DNA of 64,000 nt. Origin: Mermis nigrescens (lineage: Eukaryota > Nematoda > Enoplea > Mermithida > Mermithidae). The stretch spans positions 1 to 64,000 of the forward strand of contig JAVLUZ010000719.1 of NCBI GenBank assembly GCA_036768485.1, written 5' to 3'. A model generated the notes under the pieces. The model made no database searches, was not told where the DNA came from, and worked only from the letters and a program-made list of their open reading frames with translations. This document shows, in pieces, positions 22,383 to 33,843 of this stretch (within the stretch, counting starts at the first letter, position 1; every line of letters starts with the position of its first letter). A program made the translations under genes and the position numbers.

Positions 22383-22650
22383 CACACCTGGGCGTGGGGG
22401 GTTTGGGGGGGGTATGCACCCCCAGAAACCAAAATACCCCCCCCCAGAAATCAAATTACCCCCCAGAATTCAATTTTTGAAAATTTTTTTCGTTTTTTAC
22501 GCAATTTTTTGATGCCAATGGATAGTGCTTGATGAGAAACGTCGAAAAATGGTGTTTTTATCGCCATACCACCATTTTTAAGGCCATTTTTCGACCTTCA
22601 AAAAAATCTTGCAACCCCCCCCCCCAGAATTTTCTTGCTGCCCACGTATG
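22383..22650 (-). mobile_element. hAT-like MITE family A (A4) with 8-bp target duplication
   Basis: CACACCTGGGCGTGG at the left and GCTGCCCACGTATG at the right. GTCGCTGC is repeated exactly at 22375-22382 and 22651-22658. Nested in the decayed hAT element. Confidence 0.88.
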
Positions 22651-23339
22651 GTCGCTGCCAATAAGATATAGAAAAATCTATAAATTGAAGTTTTTGTTCT
22701 TACCCTTTTCAGGCCCATTTGTGACCTTCTTATTAAGAAGATGCAGTTCAGAAAACAGGAAATGCACAAAAACATAAGAAAATTTGGCCATTTCTTTCAT
22801 TTAAAATAGGATTGTGTCCTTGTAAAGAAAGACAAAAAAGCAAAGAATAGACAAACTGGTGCACAATAATTTTCGCACTTTTAGTTTTATGCTCAACAAG
22901 CATGCGCACTTTCATTCAATGAACAAATAGTGCATTAAATTACTAGTGATGTGAAGTGCTCAGCTGATTCAAGCTTTTAAATTCATTTGATCTATGGCCC
23001 GGTGCAAAGCGCCGGAAAATTTTGACATTTTAGCCTTTTCGAACTCAATTTTCTGGACACACATTATTACAACAGAAAAATCAACAATATGTCTGAAAAA
23101 TGAATACAAGTATAGCTCAGTTAGCGTTCTCTTAAAAATGCAAGTAAAGATTTTTAACTGACTGGGTTTGCATTAGAACGTCGAAAAATCGATCCTTTTG
23201 AACGTATGTATCGAATTATTGTTAGAGGGCCGCCAAAAAATGAATTCTATACGGCATGCACTACAACTTTTTTAGCGGCCCATAATTTTAGCGGCCCTGT
23301 GCGGCCGCTCGCACCCCTAGGCACGGCTATGTCCGCGCC

Positions 23340-24185
23340 ATAAATATCCGTAGGCCCCTGAAAATTCCTAAAATTGCAAAATGATGACAATAAGTCGACG
23401 ATTTGAACGATGGAACTGTTTTTTGCCACTCCTTTTTGAGTACTGACGTGAAAAAGCATGTGAAAGCAACTATGTAAGTTGAAAAAGGCTACACATTTTG
23501 ATTATTTTAATGGCTGGCTAAGACTGCGGTATGTTTCTCGTATAGCGCCTCTCCAATGTCTGGAGATGACGACTGACGTTTTACCATGCAGAAAATTGCA
23601 GATTATGAAATAAATACGAAGTCACTGAGGGAAATTCAAGCGCTAGTTTGAAATTTCGGGTTTGAAATTTTTAAATTTTATTTTTGTTTAAAAATTTTTG
23701 AATGCCCGTCTGATTTGTTCTGTATGTTTAATTCTGGTTTACTACAGCAATCCAGACTCAAAAAGGCAACTGATCGACATTAAATTTTTTACCCAGGTGA
23801 TATATCCTTAAGAGCTGCAGTAAGCAATATTTTCTGATGCTGAACATCTTTAAATGCATAAAAGCAACTGCAGTAATAGGTAGATTTAAGACAAGAGGAT
23901 GAGTAAGTTCAGTTATAGATGTTTCGTTTTCTTACACGTTGTGACTCGGATTTTCCATCTTGAATTAAAAATTGTCCCTTGATATTTGATTTCTACCCAA
24001 AATCGCTTGAAAAGCCTTCCTGGGCCCAAGTTTTTTTATCGAAATCATGTTATCATCTTGATCCTACTTAATAATGTTAAGTTATCACTCCGATCGTTTA
24101 TTGATTTCGGCGATTCTCTTATGACATGTATGATTTTCTAAACGCTTTTTCTAAACTTACAACATATTTTCTTCATTTCGTTCAG
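23340..24185. other. Gene A intron 3, right part
   Basis: No exon or clear repeat. Confidence 0.4.
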
Positions 24186-24376
24186 AGCTGGGATTCCTTT
24201 AAAAATTGTTTGCGTACTCCGTCACCACAAGAAGTTACCGCGCATCGCCCTTTGGCTAAACTACAACCTTTACGTAACAGTGACCAAATTCTTAGCGCAT
24301 TATACGGTAGACCACACAATCCGAAGCCGATTGGCAACGAAAGAGCTCAATTTAAGCGGCGCATCGGCCAACTTGA
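24186..24376 (+). CDS. Gene A exon 4, basic segment
   Basis: Acceptor TTTCGTTCAG (24185), donor GTGAGT (24377), phase 0 in and 2 out. Encodes 63 residues rich in Pro, Arg and Lys (TPSPQEV, HRPLAKLQPL, AQFKRRIGQ). TPSP is a possible proline-directed phosphorylation site; that is inference. Confidence 0.7.
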
Positions 24377-24654
24377 GTGAGTGTTCAATATCTTTGGTAA
24401 AATTTGGAATTTTTTTATTATTTTCATACTGACAGTATTCAATTTTTTTGTCCTAATCATAATGTCTTCTTAGCTTTTACATTGAATCCCATGCCACAGT
24501 CATAAATATGACGCGCTATGTTTATAAATATTCTGAATCTCAGATTCTGATATGTTCTTGAAAAATCCTTGAATGAGAAGGTATTTGAAATAGAATAAAC
24601 CATGCATATTGGGTAATTTACTTGGAATCTTATAAGATATAATGTTATTTTAAC

Positions 24655-24890
24655 ATACATGTAACAGAGAGGATGGGGAATCCTACATCCAAAGTCGGAC
24701 GTCGCCCCCATCACCTCAAAGCCAGAAAATTTTTGACCCCCCCCCCGATTTTTGGAAAAAATCAATTTTTTTGGCCGTTTTTAGGCGTTTTTTTGGCAAA
24801 AATTAGAGGTCATTTACCCTCCTCTCCACCCCCTTTAAATTTGGCCGGTGATCCCTCATCCAAAATTCCGTGCCATTACATGTCTGTAGT
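24655..24890 (+). repeat. MITE family C copy
   Basis: ACATACATGTAACAGAG at the left and CATTACATGTCTG at the right around ATCCAAAGTCGG, TTTTTGGCCG and CCCTCATCC blocks; inverse match to 4960-5190. In gene A intron 4. Confidence 0.5.
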
Positions 24891-25215
24891 TGCATATACC
24901 TTTATGATCAAAAGTCTCGCTTTTTTCCACCGTTGGAGCCAGGAAAGCAGATTTTCCTGTTTTATCGGTAACAGGTGATGCGGTCTCGTTAGATGTTTCC
25001 ATCTCCAATTCGATGTGGGAAATATCATTTAGTGAATAATAGGCGGCATGGTGTCTGCTAAGACCGTGTAGCTGCATTGATCGTAAAAATGGCGAAAGAG
25101 ATGCAGAAACACGAAATATCATGATTAAGTGAAAATCATCGGAAAAGTTTATGTTTATCTTAATTTACCAGACGAAAAAATGCTCGGGAATTATTTGGCT
25201 TCAAATCAAATTTAG

Positions 25216-25355
25216 ACGTCCAGACAATCAAATGACTTCGCAAAATCAGGATATGGTTGAACAGGCGACGAGCAATTTTAATTTATCAAATACGAAAAAG
25301 GAAACGTCGAACAAATTTATGGCGACGAATGAAACGGCAGCTGCTCCGGGAAATA
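25216..25355 (+). CDS. Gene A exon 5, Asn/Thr/Gln-rich segment
   Basis: Acceptor CAAATTTAG (25215), donor GTATAT (25356). Phase 2 in and 1 out; the exit agrees with exon 6. Polar composition (MTSQNQDMVEQ, NETAAAPGNS). An alternative donor at 25375 gives a phase that does not fit exon 6. Confidence 0.6.
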
Positions 25356-25837
25356 GTATATTTTATGAATACGAGTATTTCTGTTCTTATAATTTATTTC
25401 ACGAAACATTGAGCACGTTTCAGACAAAAGCAATTTCCAGATATGCTAACTCGTATTTGACATACAAAAGATTCACAGAAATCATATTTTTTTGGTGAAT
25501 TTATGCATTAGAATCGGTTTTTAGGTGGTACATTTCAGACCGTTAAAGAGCGAAAAACATTCTTTGTCGCTGAAATTTGGGATTTTCGGAATGTCTTGTG
25601 GTTCTTAAGTAAAAATTGCATTGCAGGAGGCATAAAAAATCACTTGCAATGCTGGTAATATTTCATTTATTTGAAAACTATAGCACGTATGTCCTTTGCA
25701 TGAGTAATCGTTTAATTTTATTACAAAAATTGATTACATGAAGCCCTTAATCGCTAAAAAAGTTTAAGCTTGTCAAAAGTGAGCGATTGGGCACAGTTTC
25801 TATTTTAGACCTAATCCAGTCTTAAACGCTTACGTCA

Positions 25838-26135
25838 TACATGTAACAGGGGGTGGGGAGGATCCCCCCACCCAAATTCGGATTTGGGGGGCGGAGTCAA
25901 AAATTGAGCTTCTTGGGCCAAAATGACCCCAAATACTGGTATAAGCGCTAAAATAGCATTAAAACTACGTTATTACACAGATTCTGGTCAATTTAAAGCT
26001 TTTTTGAAATAAATTTTCGATTTTCATCCGTTTTCGGCCTGCATTTTGCCTCATTTTCCCCATAAAATTTATAATTTTTCCATTCTGGGACGTAAGGACC
26101 CTAAACTCCCCACATGCATGTCTGGACTCAACTAA
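25838..26135 (+). repeat. MITE family B copy
   Basis: CATACATGTAACAGGGGG, then AAAAATTGAGCTTCTTGGGC, ACTGGTATAAGCGC, ACGTTATTACACAG, TTTTCATCCGTTTTCGGCC and CATGCATGTCTGG. The same series of blocks recurs at 26725-26985, 37405-37628, 37915-38020, 40410-40560 and 61065-61300. No coding capacity. Confidence 0.6.
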
Positions 26136-26724
26136 GCCCTTATTTTTTCTGGACACTTCAGATTCTAAAATGGGAAAAATTTTATAGAAGAATTACTAAG
26201 TTCAAAAAGAAGCCTGAATTGTGAAAACCAGAAATTTTCTCACAAAGCTGGAAATTTAGGAAACAGTCCGTCTGGCGTCTACCAATCAGTAAAGAGAAGA
26301 CCTCGATTTTTGTTCATTTGAGTGCATCAATTTTTGTAAAATTCACTTAAAATCTCTTTCAATCTGTATGCATTTGGCGGTGCTACGATTAAAATAATAT
26401 AAATCTTGATAAATATATTATTTATGCTCTTCTTAGGTGAAAGAAATATGTTATAACACTCAAACATTATGCTAGATATTATGCAGATCATTTTTAAGAC
26501 TTAGCTAGCGGTTCTGTTCTAATTAGCAGTCCTGTGCTTTTTAGCGGTTGTGCTTCCTAATCGAACTCATGTTAGCGGTTGTGTCACCGATTTTCGGAAG
26601 CTGCGTTAGTTTCATGCGAATAGAACACCATCGTAATTTGCAATTCTATGGCATTAATGTGTCAGCAAGGGCATCTTGTCTAAGTGCTGCTGACTTGACA
26701 TTCTTGACGGGGCGATGACGGTTA

Positions 26725-26985
26725 TGTACACATGTAGCATGGCCGGTCTTGGAAGATCAGCAAAGAGCTTTTGGAGCTAAAATGGCCTCAAAAAGTGGTT
26801 TAAATGCTATAGCAGCGTAAAAACTATTTTAATTAACAGTTTCTGGTCAATTTTATGCACGTTAGCAGAAAATATTTGATTTTTGATCATCCTTGACCTT
26901 AAATCTGCATTATTTTTACAGAAAAGTTTCTATTTTCCTATTCTGGGGCTTCATACATCCTAAATTACTCCCCTCGCGCATAACC
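26725..26985 (+). repeat. MITE family B copy
   Basis: Diverged: GCTTTTGGAGCTAAAATGGC, AACAGTTTCTGGTCAATTTT, GATCATCCTTGACC. In gene A intron 5. Confidence 0.5.
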
Positions 26986-27088
26986 GGTTCCGATGAGTTT
27001 TGGTATAGTTTCTTCGTAATTCTGAATTTTTTTCGGTGCTTCTTGGCTGTAGGCACATAGCTCTGGGGAGAGATAGGGAGGACTAATC

Positions 27089-27329
27089 CTTAGGTGGGCG
27101 GCACCAAAGTTCTGGGGGAGGTGCGAAATTTTTTTGAAGGTCAAAAAATGGCCTTAAAAATGATGGTATGGCGAAGAAACCATTTTTCAACGTTTCTCAT
27201 GAAGCACTATCCATTGGCATCAAAAAAATTGCGAAAAAAACAAAAAAATATCAAAAATTTAATTCAGGGGGTATTTTGGTTTCTGGGGGTTGCATACCCC
27301 CCAAACCACCCCCCTTACGCCCAGGTATG
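27089..27329 (+). mobile_element. hAT-like MITE family A (A6)
   Basis: CTTAGGTGGGCGGC to CGCCCAGGTATG. Flanks GACTAATC (27081-27088) and GACTGGTC (27330-27337) agree at six of eight bases, a decayed target duplication. Confidence 0.7.
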
Positions 27330-27337
27330 GACTGGTC

Positions 27338-28178
27338 CCTCCAAAATTTCGGAGGTAGTACGAGCATCTTTTACAAGAATCATTAAGAAAAAATGAAAAT
27401 TCTCGAAGCGCATCTGTCAGAATAGATTTTAGTATACTATTGAGATAGTAAGGCATAAATTTCGAGCCCGAATTTATCGTTTTAAAACTTTTGTCTTTCG
27501 AAAAGTCAAAGTTTTAGTAAGACACGGTGAATATGACAAAAAATTTTTGGCGCTCTGAGCAAATTATTTATTTTCCGTATTGCTTTTTCTTTCCAAAGAA
27601 CCGGAATTGGGTATAGAACAAGTGAAATAATTTTTGAAAAGGGTTAAGCTTGTATATAATGTTTAGAAATCGTTTGTATGGTGATTTAATGCAACATCTT
27701 TCTTAATACGGTTGAAATGGTTAATTTTTGGATTTTTTTCTACAATGTGTAGAGCTCGATGAGAAGCTCAAAACACCATTATTTACTGCCTATCTACAAG
27801 TATCTGTTGAGGTATCTGACTTTAACATTTTAGTCTTCCATGCTACGTACCTACTTGACAGTCTGAGAGCTACTAGTCTTGAGGCATCGCCACATTAATG
27901 AATTTACGGCGAAAATTTGAAATTTTTGCTGCTTTACGTGCTAAGTATGTGTTAGGCTCCGACTGCTTAGAAATGATTTCATTATTTCTAGCCGTCCTTA
28001 ATTTTCGGTCTAAAAGTGCATTTAATGAAAGTTAGCATGTAAACAGATTGTGGGAAATTTTGGATACTTATTTGTTAAAAGCACTGCACCAGACATGATA
28101 ACGGATAAAATAGGACGCTATTATAAATAGCGGATTTTCGGGACTTCTATGCCATTAATCTCTGTTCTATACATTTAG
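27338..28178. other. Gene A intron 5, right part
   Basis: No exon or clear repeat. Confidence 0.4.
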
Positions 28179-28356
28179 GTGGATTGTCTTCGGATCATAG
28201 GACTGATCAAACGAGGAAGCAGAAAGAGGATGGAGCTTATAGCGCTACTACAGCTATAAATTCTTCGCAATCGAGTAACCAATTGCAGCGCAGATTCTCA
28301 CCTCCTCGACCTGGTTTTACGAGCCCTGGACGCGATATGCAGTTTGTCAATACTAA
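28179..28356 (+). CDS. Gene A exon 6, Ser/Arg/Pro-rich segment
   Basis: Acceptor TACATTTAG (28178). Encodes SSDHRTDQTRKQKEDG and a Ser/Arg/Pro stretch (RRFSPPRPGF). The donor is either GTTTGT at 28357 or GTTTGT at 28342; both give phase 2, as exon 7 needs, and differ by five codons. Confidence 0.6.
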
Positions 28357-28789
28357 GTTTGTTTCTTTTTGTGTCAGATAATTGCGTACGGTTTCAATTT
28401 AGCATACAACAAGTTCCATACTGAATCAATTCCTGAAATTAGGGTACTAAATGTGAAAGTGTGCCAATTTTATCACTAACTATAGTCTCAGCTTTGGTTT
28501 GAATTTCTACTTATCAGTTCTTTTAAGTTTGTTTTCTATAAATTTGTTTTTAAACATGTCACAATTACCTACATAAAAATTGGGTCAGGTGCTAAAATAG
28601 CGTACAGACTATTTCAATTGACATTTTGCGATCGATTTCAAGCATTTTTTTTGCAGAAAAGTTTACATTTTCATTTATTTTTGACCATAATTTTGCCTTT
28701 GGTTCAGTCGCTGCACTACGTGTACATATGCACGCGCGATTAAGGCAGGTGTACACATTCCTTACCAATACCTATTCTTTTAAATATAG

Positions 28790-29056
28790 ACCTGCTCACA
28801 GGTTCCCAATGATCATACTGCCGCCGCAGGGCACCATTGCCATTTATTTGCGGGACAATTGTATCGTGGAAATGACGGTCAATAAGACCTTAAGAGTTGA
28901 GTGCCAGGGTCGTTTTTCGGCCGCGTCCAATTCACACGGAAACATTAATTGTATCCTTCATCCGGACGGTCGCATTTTTCAGCAGGACACAAGGGTGCAA
29001 TGTTTGTTTGGCAAGAATAAAGTCGCGTCTTTCGGACCTCAAGTACCCATCATTCA
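28790..29056 (+). CDS. Gene A exon 7, first beta-rich DG segment
   Basis: Acceptor AAATATAG (28789); CTCACAG at 28801 is an in-phase alternative removing four codons. Encodes ILPPQGTIAIYLRDN, VECQGRF, ILHPDGRIFQQDT and FGPQVPII: short beta strands with Gly/Asp turns. The donor that agrees with exon 8 is GTTTTT at 29057 (phase 2), a weak site; GTACCC at 29043 is better but gives phase 0 and puts exon 8 in a less convincing frame. This is the least certain junction of the gene. Confidence 0.55.
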
Positions 29057-29960
29057 GTTTTTTTAAATTTTTTCACATGTTAAATTGACTTGTTTCGAAG
29101 TGGATGTAGCAGATTTCAAGTAAATATGGCACGGGGCTGCAAGCTCACAGAATTTAGCTGTGATCGTACAGAGGAACAGTACCCGAAATTAAAAAAAACA
29201 ATTGAACAAAATTTATTTTCAATTCATTGTTGTTTAATTTTTTCGTGCCTCTAATTGGCCGTACCAAAAAATGTATTGGCCTCGAAAATCATATGATCAG
29301 ATGTTCATGGGCCACAGAGGCTTAAATAAGCTCTTCTCAATACTTTATTCCATTATGCTTTCTTTGATGCTACATTATAGAGCTCGAGATTCTCCGCCTT
29401 TGCCGTCACTTCTGATTTTTTCACTGAGAATTATGCTCAACATGCAGGTATATGCTTCCTATCGGGATACGTTTAACTCGTAAGCACTGTAGGTGGAAGA
29501 GTGTTGTTGAATATCGCTGGGTTTTCTGTCGTTGGTGTCAACGGACAATTCAGTGGTAGCCGATTTTGTACTCACTTGAAAAATAGTCGGCTATTTTTGT
29601 AATTTTTCTCCAATTTATTTTGTTATTGGCCTTCTACTTCTCTTAATTACGTTTTTCGTATCTGTTATTGAAAAACTATAATTTTTCATTCCTGTAAGAA
29701 ACCAATGAGGCTGTTTTAGCAATTCCTATATTTTACATTCTTTAACGCAATGAACTACGTAAACCTTATTGTATGAACTTCACCTTGCACTAAAATCAAT
29801 GGAGAGAAATGGTGAATAAGATATAAAAGAGATAAAATAGAAATAAAGATACAAATAAAATAAAGTACAAATAGAGAGAAACTTTATGAATTCGTTCCCT
29901 CACAGGAAAATGCTAATATTGTTCCAAAACTCAGGCGAAATCAGAATCCGAAATAGCTCA
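29057..29960. other. Gene A intron 7, left part
   Basis: AT-rich with a purine-rich ATAAAATAGAAATAAAG-type run near 29820-29880. No exon with usable splice sites. Confidence 0.4.
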
Positions 29961-29964
29961 TAAA

Positions 29965-30130
29965 CACTGGTGGATTTAGAGGGGGCGGGGCGCGGTCGCC
30001 GCCCCTGTCGTCAAAAAATATTTGAGCGCAATGAAGAATAGATGTGTATTTTTTGATGATTTTTGACATTTTTATCATGATTTTTCGAATTTTTCCGGTG
30101 CTTCGCGCCGGGATAGTACTCATGAATGAC
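29965..30130 (+). repeat. MITE family E copy (GGTGGATTTAGAGG end)
   Basis: Left end GGTGGATTTAGAGGGGGC with GGCGCGGTCGCCGCCCC, hairpin core CCGGTGCTTCGCGCCGG at 30095-30111. Right end missing. Confidence 0.5.
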
Positions 30131-30850
30131 ATTTATTGACTCTTAACGCTCTGAAACACTGAAATGTAAGTCATAAGAGTAGCTTTTGTAAAGAACAATG
30201 ATTTTTTAGCTCTTACAATGATTTCTCGAGCGTTTTTTCGGCGATTTGTGTCGATTTCCTGCATCAATTATGCGAGTTTCTCATCACACTTACCGCGTTA
30301 GTTTAAAACACTTTCTAGTCTTTTAAAATTTTTTCAAAATACGTTTAATAAATGAAACGGAGTATAGTTATGATCCGCTATGCTGACTAGAGGTGTACCG
30401 GGTCTGGGTCTTATGAATTTTATCGCTTTATCAATAATCAATTAAAGAAAAATTTCAGAAACAATTGGTGATCTGTAAATCTACAGTAGTGCACTTGACT
30501 GTTTTCGGGGTAGTCTGTAAGTGAGCACTTCAATTCTTGATATTAGCAGATATATACATAACTGACTCCTCGAATTTTGGGTAGCCGAAACTTTAAAGCT
30601 AGCGATTTCGACAAAAGGTAAAAATAACGCTATTTTAAAGCGTTTATCGCTGAGCTCTATACTCTGCGGATAAAAAATTGTTTTCATCCATATTCGAAAG
30701 AATATGTCATTTCATATAGCCGTACAAATGATTTCGCAACATTTTCTACCCAGTTCGACTAGTGAAAAATTTTATATTTGATTTTGCTCGAAGCGTCAGC
30801 AAATTTTGACATTTTCACTCGTCTTGCTCAAGCTCGAACTGAGTTGGAAG

Positions 30851-31107
30851 CATAGGTGGGCAACATCAAAACTCTACGGGGGTGCAAGGTTTTTCAAAGG
30901 TTAAAATGGTCTTAAAAATGGTGATATGGCGAAAAACACCATTTCTGTCTTTTTACAATAGAAAATTTTTGTTCTTCCCCATTGGCATCAAAAACTTTAA
31001 AAAAAACAAAAAATTTTAAAAAAATTGAATTCTGGGGGTATTTTGGTCTCTGGGGGTATTTGGCCTTCTGGGGGTGCATCCCTAACCCCCCTGCACGCCC
31101 ACGTGTG
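30851..31107 (+). repeat. MITE family A copy (A7)
   Basis: CATAGGTGGGCAAC to CGCCCACGTGTG. Flanks GTTGGAAG and GTTAAAGG agree at five of eight bases. In gene A intron 7. Confidence 0.6.
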
Positions 31108-31505
31108 GTTAAAGGCGAAAATTATGCAAAAACAATGAATCCGACGGCGCGAAGCACCTAAAAGTTTTTGGGTCTTTTAAATACGCTTCAAGATGTTTCA
31201 ATTCTCCCCTGGGCGCCTTTAAAGAATTTTCGTACTTCCAAAGTTTTGGGGGACGGGTCCCTAACCCTACGTGCATGGGCATTCGCTTTGGCTGGATATA
31301 CTCATTGTGCTTATAGATGAAGCATTAGCAGGTCCACTTAAATGAGCGAATTTAACTTGTTATGTAAAAATCTGATTTGTCAGCCGTATATCTGCGGAAC
31401 AGATACGAAACAAAACAGAAATGTTTGCGCTTTAAGCTTCATAATTGAAAGAAAGCAAATTGAAGTTTTCATAATGCAAACCGTTTAGTATGTGTTTTCT
31501 TACAG
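31108..31505. other. Gene A intron 7, right part
   Basis: Contains a decayed hairpin core (GGCGCGAAGCACC near 31145) and a CCCCTGGGCGCC-type run; otherwise unassigned. Confidence 0.4.
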
Positions 31506-31564
31506 TGGAAAATTTTTGTTCTTCCCTACTTCTGGAAACCACGCCACCTGGGATCATACAATAG
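31506..31564 (+). CDS. Gene A exon 8, 59-bp micro-exon
   Basis: Acceptor TTTCTTACAG (31505), donor GTAAAT (31565). In the chosen frame it encodes GKFLFFPTSGNHATWDHTI and ends in phase 1, matching the exon 9 acceptor at 32405. In the frame needed for phase 0 exit the exon ends in TAG, so the chosen frame is the only one that links onward. Confidence 0.55.
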
Positions 31565-32405
31565 GTAAATATATCTCTATTTTAACATTGTGCGAGAAGT
31601 GGTTTACACTTCTATTTCGTATTTTTTCAATCGTAAGAACGAAAAGACAAAATTATATGCTATTCGTGGGATACAAAAATATTTGGAAGCGCGAAGACTG
31701 ATTGCACCCTGCTCATTTTCGTCACTTATGAACATTTATAGGCGAGACAAAAAAGGCCCGATCTTAAATAATAACCTGGGCCAATATGAGCATATAATTA
31801 TGAAACTTGTTTCATTATATAGATAAAACTTCATTTAGAAAAATTTGGTCAGTTGTCCCTTTTTCATATGTTACGGTAGACACTCCATTTTGATATTGTT
31901 AACACTTCAGAATTTCTGCATTGTACGCACTACTGAGTATGTTGGCGCACCGTAGTTACCCTTTTTGAAAATATCTTCAATCAAAAAATATTATCACATT
32001 GTTAAGATCCCAGAATAGGTATTCTTTATACTAGGCATTAAAATTGCGAGACATCCTCAAAAGGATGAGCAAATAATGACAGAACCGAAAAAGCTCTGGC
32101 GTTTAAAGTAGCTTAGGATAGGGTGTAGTGAAATTGCATTAGCGCGCAAACCCCTGGTAGCAAGCCAGAATGCTTTAGACTATTTGAAGAACATTCTTAT
32201 TTATCTAATGCATCTAGTCCCAAAATTTTATGTATATATTAGTCAAAGTTGTGACGCTTAACATCGGAGTGTAGCCTTTTTTGGTCCACTGGCCAGGCCA
32301 CACGATTTCCAATTTTATTGTGCAACTGATTGTTAAATCGCTCTGAACAAAATATCAGTTTTTGTAATTGCGACTTATTATTATTAATACTTTTGCGCTG
32401 GTTAG

Positions 32406-32584
32406 ACAATTCAACACAGGGAGTAATTTTTAACATGAAACCGGACACGCAAGCTTATATAGTTAGCTCGACCATGTTCAAGGGTACGACTAGCATACCG
32501 GCCGAGTGCTTGCGCTTGCCGTCTATGGATTACGATTTCACTATATCTGTATTTTACAACGAACAGTTTACTGGACCCGAAACA
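32406..32584 (+). CDS. Gene A exon 9
   Basis: Acceptor GCGCTGGTTAG (32405) supplies the two bases needed after exon 8; an internal ACACAG at 32419 is a decoy in another phase. Encodes NSTQGVIFNM, AYIVSSTMFKG, LRLPSMDYDFTISVFYNEQ. Donor GTTAGT (32585), phase 0. Compact hydrophobic/polar alternation suggests a folded beta domain. Confidence 0.7.
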
Positions 32585-32629
32585 GTTAGTATTTACGTGA
32601 TATTTTAGTTCATTGTATACCTACCAGCA

Positions 32630-33003
32630 TGGGTGTACGCAGGGGGCGGGGCGGGCGGTCGCCTCCCTAAGCCTAGAAATAATCTGGAAAGGTAAGATAT
32701 TGCATGGAAAATGATGAAAATTGGCATCTTTTCATCGAAAAATCTCAAAATTTTCGGCGTTTCGCGCCGTGGGATCATTATTTTTCAAAATTTTGCCTCA
32801 AGCACGGCCAAAAAACGTTATTTTATATGACATATTGAGAAAAAATAAAATTTTTTCGAAAAGTTTGAATTTTATGAACTTAATGGATAGAGCATGTTCG
32901 TAAACGTTAGAAAATGCTTTCTATTCTGTGCCCCGGCGAACATTTTCCGAAATATAGGGTCGACTGCCCCTCCTCCCCCTAAAAAAATCCTGCGCACGCC
33001 CCT
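32630..33003 (+). mobile_element. MITE family E, full copy with both ends
   Basis: Left GGGTGTACGCAGGGGGCG, right complement ATCCTGCGCACGCCCC; between them GGTCGCCTCCC and the hairpin core CGGCGTTTCGCGCCG at 32755-32769. The TACGCAGG/CCTGCG end pair is typical of widespread MITEs. In gene A intron 9. Confidence 0.65.
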
Positions 33004-33244
33004 TGTCTTTGACAGAATTACATCTTAGCATAAGTTTGCATATTCGATTGTATATAGAGTATGTAAAGTATAATCATTTTATCAATTTTTGCATTTGAAT
33101 CTACTACCACGCGATCTTATAATAAATATAACAATGTGCTAGTTATAGTAAAAATCTTCAGATTGCATATTTAATTAAAAGTTTATGTAGTGATGTCCAA
33201 ATTTTTAGCATTACTAAAAATCTAATTCGTATATAGGTAGGTAC

Positions 33245-33575
33245 TTAGGGTCGTATTTTAGGGGAGGTTCCTTGACCGAAAAAAATTTGAAAGGTAAGAT
33301 AATGCACGGAAAGGTAGAAAAATTGAATGCTTTATCGTAAAATCTTCGAATTTTTCAGCGCTTCGCGCTGGACGTGAAGTATTTTCCATCATTTTGGCCC
33401 AAGCACGACCAAAAAATTACATTTCTATAGCCTTTTAAGTGAAAAATTTAAGAAAAAGATCGAATTATGTCGAAAAATGTGGTTTTTGCGAGCTATCTCG
33501 ATGAGTTTCCTGCAAAATAGAACAATTTATGTTGCCCTCCCCTTCTGGCCGAATCCTAGATACGGGCCTGTAGGT
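33245..33575 (+). mobile_element. MITE family E copy
   Basis: Left GGGTCGTATTTTAGGGGAGG, core CAGCGCTTCGCGCTG at 33356-33370, right CCGAATCCTAGATACGGGCC. It ends about 35 bp before the exon 10 acceptor. Confidence 0.6.
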
Positions 33576-33609
33576 ACTCAATGATTCATCACTAGATTAT
33601 TTGCTTTAG

Positions 33610-33843
33610 TTCTGTAAATCCTTGAAGCGTTTTGAGGCTGCATGCTGTCAAGATCTGATCCGTCATTATGCCAAACACAGCGAACGTGAAGATGGCTCCA
33701 TTTCGGTCACCATCAATGGCATCTACATAAAGCAAGATCGCTTTGGCAACGTCTCCGTCAACAGTAGACCACGTACTATACGTTTATCGCCTCAAAAAAA
33801 TACCATTAGCGTTCGTACGCATTTTGTTGACATGGCTATTCAG
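33610..33843 (+). CDS. Gene A exon 10, second DG segment
   Basis: Acceptor TTTGCTTTAG (33609), donor GTATAG (33844), phase 0 on both sides, 78 codons. Encodes FCKSLKRFEAACCQDLIRHY, then EDGSISVTINGIYIKQD and FGNVSVNSR: again short strands with DG or NG turns, like exon 7. Similar DG-turn repeats occur in ciliary proteins such as SPAG17 and in polo-box-like proteins, but I see no motif that would let me assign either. Confidence 0.75.

Larger units (their letters stand above)
21448..23331 (-). mobile_element. hAT transposon, decayed, with perfect 8-bp target duplication
   Basis: Starts CAGGGCCGTGCTTAGAGG and ends CACCCCTAGGCACGGCTATG: imperfect inverted ends around GGCCGTGC. TCCGCGCC is present exactly at 21440-21447 and 23332-23339. 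GCGGCCCT blocks lie just inside both ends. A transposase remnant lies at 21688-21955, and two family A MITEs (22005-22128, 22383-22650) are inserted in it. The element is in gene A intron 3, about 70 bp after exon 3. Confidence 0.88.

Noticed and set aside
29271..29483. Additional exon of gene A
   Set aside because: No acceptor and donor pair agrees in phase with exons 7 and 8, and the sequence reads like AT-rich intron.
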